Shown piece by piece: positions 31,996 to 33,299 of a stretch of DNA of 33,299 bases. Under the pieces are notes generated by a model. The model made no database searches and was not told the DNA's origin. It was given only the letters and a program-made list of their open reading frames with translations. Position 1 is the first letter of the stretch; each line of letters begins with the position of its first letter. This stretch comes from Prevotella sp. UBA2746. GTDB taxonomy: Bacteria; Bacteroidota; Bacteroidia; Bacteroidales; Bacteroidaceae. A program made the position numbers and the translations under genes. The stretch is taken from positions 6,158 through 39,456 of the forward strand of contig DEJO01000017.1 of the NCBI GenBank assembly GCA_002353555.1. The letters run 5' to 3'.

Positions 31996-33063
31996 TCATT
32001 TTTCATTTTTCTTGATGTAGTCAACTATCCATGCACCGACCTCCGTTGTGCCATACTTCTCGCCACCCTCTACTTGAATCTCAGGTGTACGGACGTTGGC
32101 ATCGAGCGAAGCGTTGACGGCCTCGCGGATGAGGGCACCTTCTGCTTTCAGTCCGAAATGCTCCAGCAACATGGCAGCAGAGAGGATCTGCGCCAGCGGG
32201 TTGGCAAGGTTCTTTCCGGCAGCCTGCGGCCATGAGCCGTGGACAGGTTCGAAGAGCGGTGTGTGCTCACCCAGCGACGACGAGGGTTGCAACCCCATCG
32301 AACCGGTGATGCATGACGTCTCGTCAGTGAGGATGTCGCCGAAGGTGTTCTCCGTGACGATGACGTCGAAGAATGTAGGCTCCGTGAGCACGCGCATGGA
32401 AGCATTGTCGATAAACATATAGTCCACATTCACCTCCGGGTACTGCGGCTCCATCTCCTTACTGATCTGTCTCCACAAGCGGCTGGATGCCAGCACGTTG
32501 GCCTTGTCTACCACGGTGAGGTGCTTGTTGCGCTTCATGGCAAACTCGAACGCCACCTTCAAGATACGCTCAATCTCCGGACGGGTATAGATGTCGGTAT
32601 CGTAGGCTTTGTCGTTGTCCTGATACTTCTCTCCGAAGTACATGCCGCCCGTCAGTTCGCGGATTACCACAAAGTCGGCACCACGCAGCAGTTCGTCCTT
32701 CAGCGGACTCTTGTGCAGCAGGCAGTCGAAGGTCGCAACGGGGCGCACGTTGGCAAAGAGTCCCAACTTCTTGCGCATGGCAAGCAACCCCTGTTCGGGG
32801 CGCACCTTTGCCGTAGGGTTGTTGTCGAAGCGCAGGTCACCGACAGCAGCGAAGAGCACCGCATCAGCCTCCATGCAAATCTTATGCGTCTCCTCCGGGT
32901 ACGGATCGCCGACAGCATCAATGGCATGGGCACCGCAAAGCGCCTCTTTGTACGTAAACTCGTGGCCGCACTTCTCAGCGATAGCATCCAGCACGGCAAC
33001 ACCCTGTTTCATAATCTCCGGTCCTATACCGTCACCGGGGAGGACGGCAATTTTCAGTTTCAT
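31996..33063 (-). CDS. leuB: 3-isopropylmalate dehydrogenase
   Basis: LeuB oxidises and decarboxylates 3-isopropylmalate with NAD in leucine biosynthesis. The N-terminal KIAVLPGDGIGPEIMKQG, the substrate region VRPEQGLLAMRKKLGLFANVRPV (conserved arginines), RELTGGMYFGEK and the metal-binding region (DNASMRVL, VTENTFGDILTDE) are diagnostic. The tail motif EPVHGSWPQAAGKNLANP binds the nucleotide. The length of 355 residues is normal. I start at the ATG at 33063 because the protein then opens MKLKIAVLPGDG; an in-frame ATG at 33087 would add eight residues. The minus-strand -7 element at 33103-33110 is about 40 bases upstream. The other leucine genes are not in the window. Confidence 0.95.
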   Translation of the reverse strand: MKLKIAVLPGDGIGPEIMKQGVAVLDAIAEKCGHEFTYKEALCGAHAIDAVGDPYPEETHKICMEADAVLFAAVGDLRFDNNPTAKVRPEQGLLAMRKKLGLFANVRPVATFDCLLHKSPLKDELLRGADFVVIRELTGGMYFGEKYQDNDKAYDTDIYTRPEIERILKVAFEFAMKRNKHLTVVDKANVLASSRLWRQISKEMEPQYPEVNVDYMFIDNASMRVLTEPTFFDVIVTENTFGDILTDETSCITGSMGLQPSSSLGEHTPLFEPVHGSWPQAAGKNLANPLAQILSAAMLLEHFGLKAEGALIREAVNASLDANVRTPEIQVEGGEKYGTTEVGAWIVDYIKKNEK

Positions 33064-33102
33064 ATTCTTCTCCAGTTTAATTCTCACTCAATAAAATTGA
33101 TG

Positions 33103-33110
33103 CAAAGGTA
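33103..33110 (-). promoter_or_regulatory. -7 element of leuB
   Basis: The minus strand reads TACCTTTG followed by CA, a consensus match, with a leader of about 35 bases to the ATG at 33063. It lies in one copy of a 20-base direct repeat. Confidence 0.7.
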
Positions 33111-33200
33111 CGATTAAGCGAGGGAAATACAAAATGAAAGTATACTTTTATTTTTATTTCCGAACGAAAGTACCTTATTTAAAGGTACGATTAAGCGAGG
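33104..33200. repeat. 20-bp direct repeat spanning the leuB promoter
   Basis: AAAGGTACGATTAAGCGAGG occurs exactly at 33104-33123 and 33181-33200, 77 bases apart. The second copy also pairs with GTACCTT at 33170-33176 to form a short hairpin. The remaining sequence between the copies is A/T-rich and holds no gene. Confidence 0.85.
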
Positions 33201-33228
33201 ACAAAGCAAAAGAAAAACCAATTTCTCT

Positions 33229-33267
33229 TTTGTATTGTCTTCGACTTGTAGTACCTTTGCAGTCGAA
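33229..33267 (+). promoter_or_regulatory. promoter of a gene starting at the right edge
   Basis: TTTG at 33229-33232 and TACCTTTG at 33252-33259 fit the -33/-7 consensus. A seven-base inverted repeat (TTCGACT at 33240-33246, AGTCGAA at 33261-33267) flanks the -7 element and could be an operator. Confidence 0.6.
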
Positions 33268-33278
33268 AGCATCAAGAA

Positions 33279-33299
33279 ATGATAAAAACCTCGTCCTTA
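33279..33299 (+). CDS. possible start of a further gene (cut by window end)
   Basis: An ATG at 33279, about 20 bases after a consensus promoter, opens a frame reading MIKTSSL to the edge of the window. Only seven codons are visible, so the product cannot be identified and the start itself is tentative. Confidence 0.35.

Overview
The window looks like a chromosomal segment from a pectin-using member of the Bacteroidota, most likely Prevotella or a close relative. The evidence is the repeated Bacteroidota promoter signature (TAnnTTTG, usually TACCTTTGCA) ahead of many genes, a lipoprotein/TPR two-component sensor of the type known from this phylum, and secreted polysaccharide lyases with short C-terminal domains of the Prevotella type. 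Genus-level assignment is inference.

Layout. (1) 1-3346, + strand: the 3' part of an AddB-like PD-(D/E)XK nuclease gene, then ispE. (2) 3378-9966, - strand: a tight six-gene run, transcribed kdgK, a 45-residue DUF4177-like gene, eda, a very long two-module sensor kinase, its response regulator, and a small membrane protein. (3) 10167-12843, + strand and divergent from kdgK: a LacI-type regulator and altronate dehydratase (uxaA). Altronate to KDG (UxaA), KDG to KDPG (KdgK) and KDPG to pyruvate plus glyceraldehyde-3-phosphate (Eda) form the lower galacturonate pathway. (4) 12844-18154: a repeat-filled gap, an NhaC antiporter, an unrecognised Prevotella-type protein, a secreted GH25 lysozyme, a zinc-ribbon membrane protein, and a shortened DnaJ-like protein on the - strand. 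(5) 18155-20822: rpsA with a structured leader, followed by a dense repeat region. (6) 20823-27547: three secreted PL1-family pectate lyase genes, each with its own promoter and most with a terminator. (7) 27548-29384: tRNA-Lys(CUU) and pgk. (8) 29426-33063, - strand: a bilobed retropepsin-like protease, a ComEC protein without a metallo-beta-lactamase domain, and leuB. (9) The last bases hold a promoter and perhaps the first codons of a further + strand gene.

How the genes fit together. The three lyases would cut pectin/polygalacturonate outside the cell, and the UxaA-KdgK-Eda block would process the resulting uronates. The most informative regulatory signal is that all three lyase promoters carry the same AAACGTTT octamer 47-48 bases upstream of the -7 element. 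This resembles a LacI-family operator, and a LacI-family regulator is encoded beside the uronate genes. The sensor kinase gene overlaps eda, which suggests that sugar-acid catabolism and this two-component system are expressed together.

Other points of interest are a two-module kinase in which the ATP-binding site and the only evident phospho-acceptor-like histidine lie in different halves, an rpsA leader that copies part of its own start region, a palindromic repeat inside a coding sequence, two apparently leaderless transcripts, and several distinct tandem-repeat families in the gaps. I did not find a CRISPR array, an insertion sequence or a phage module.
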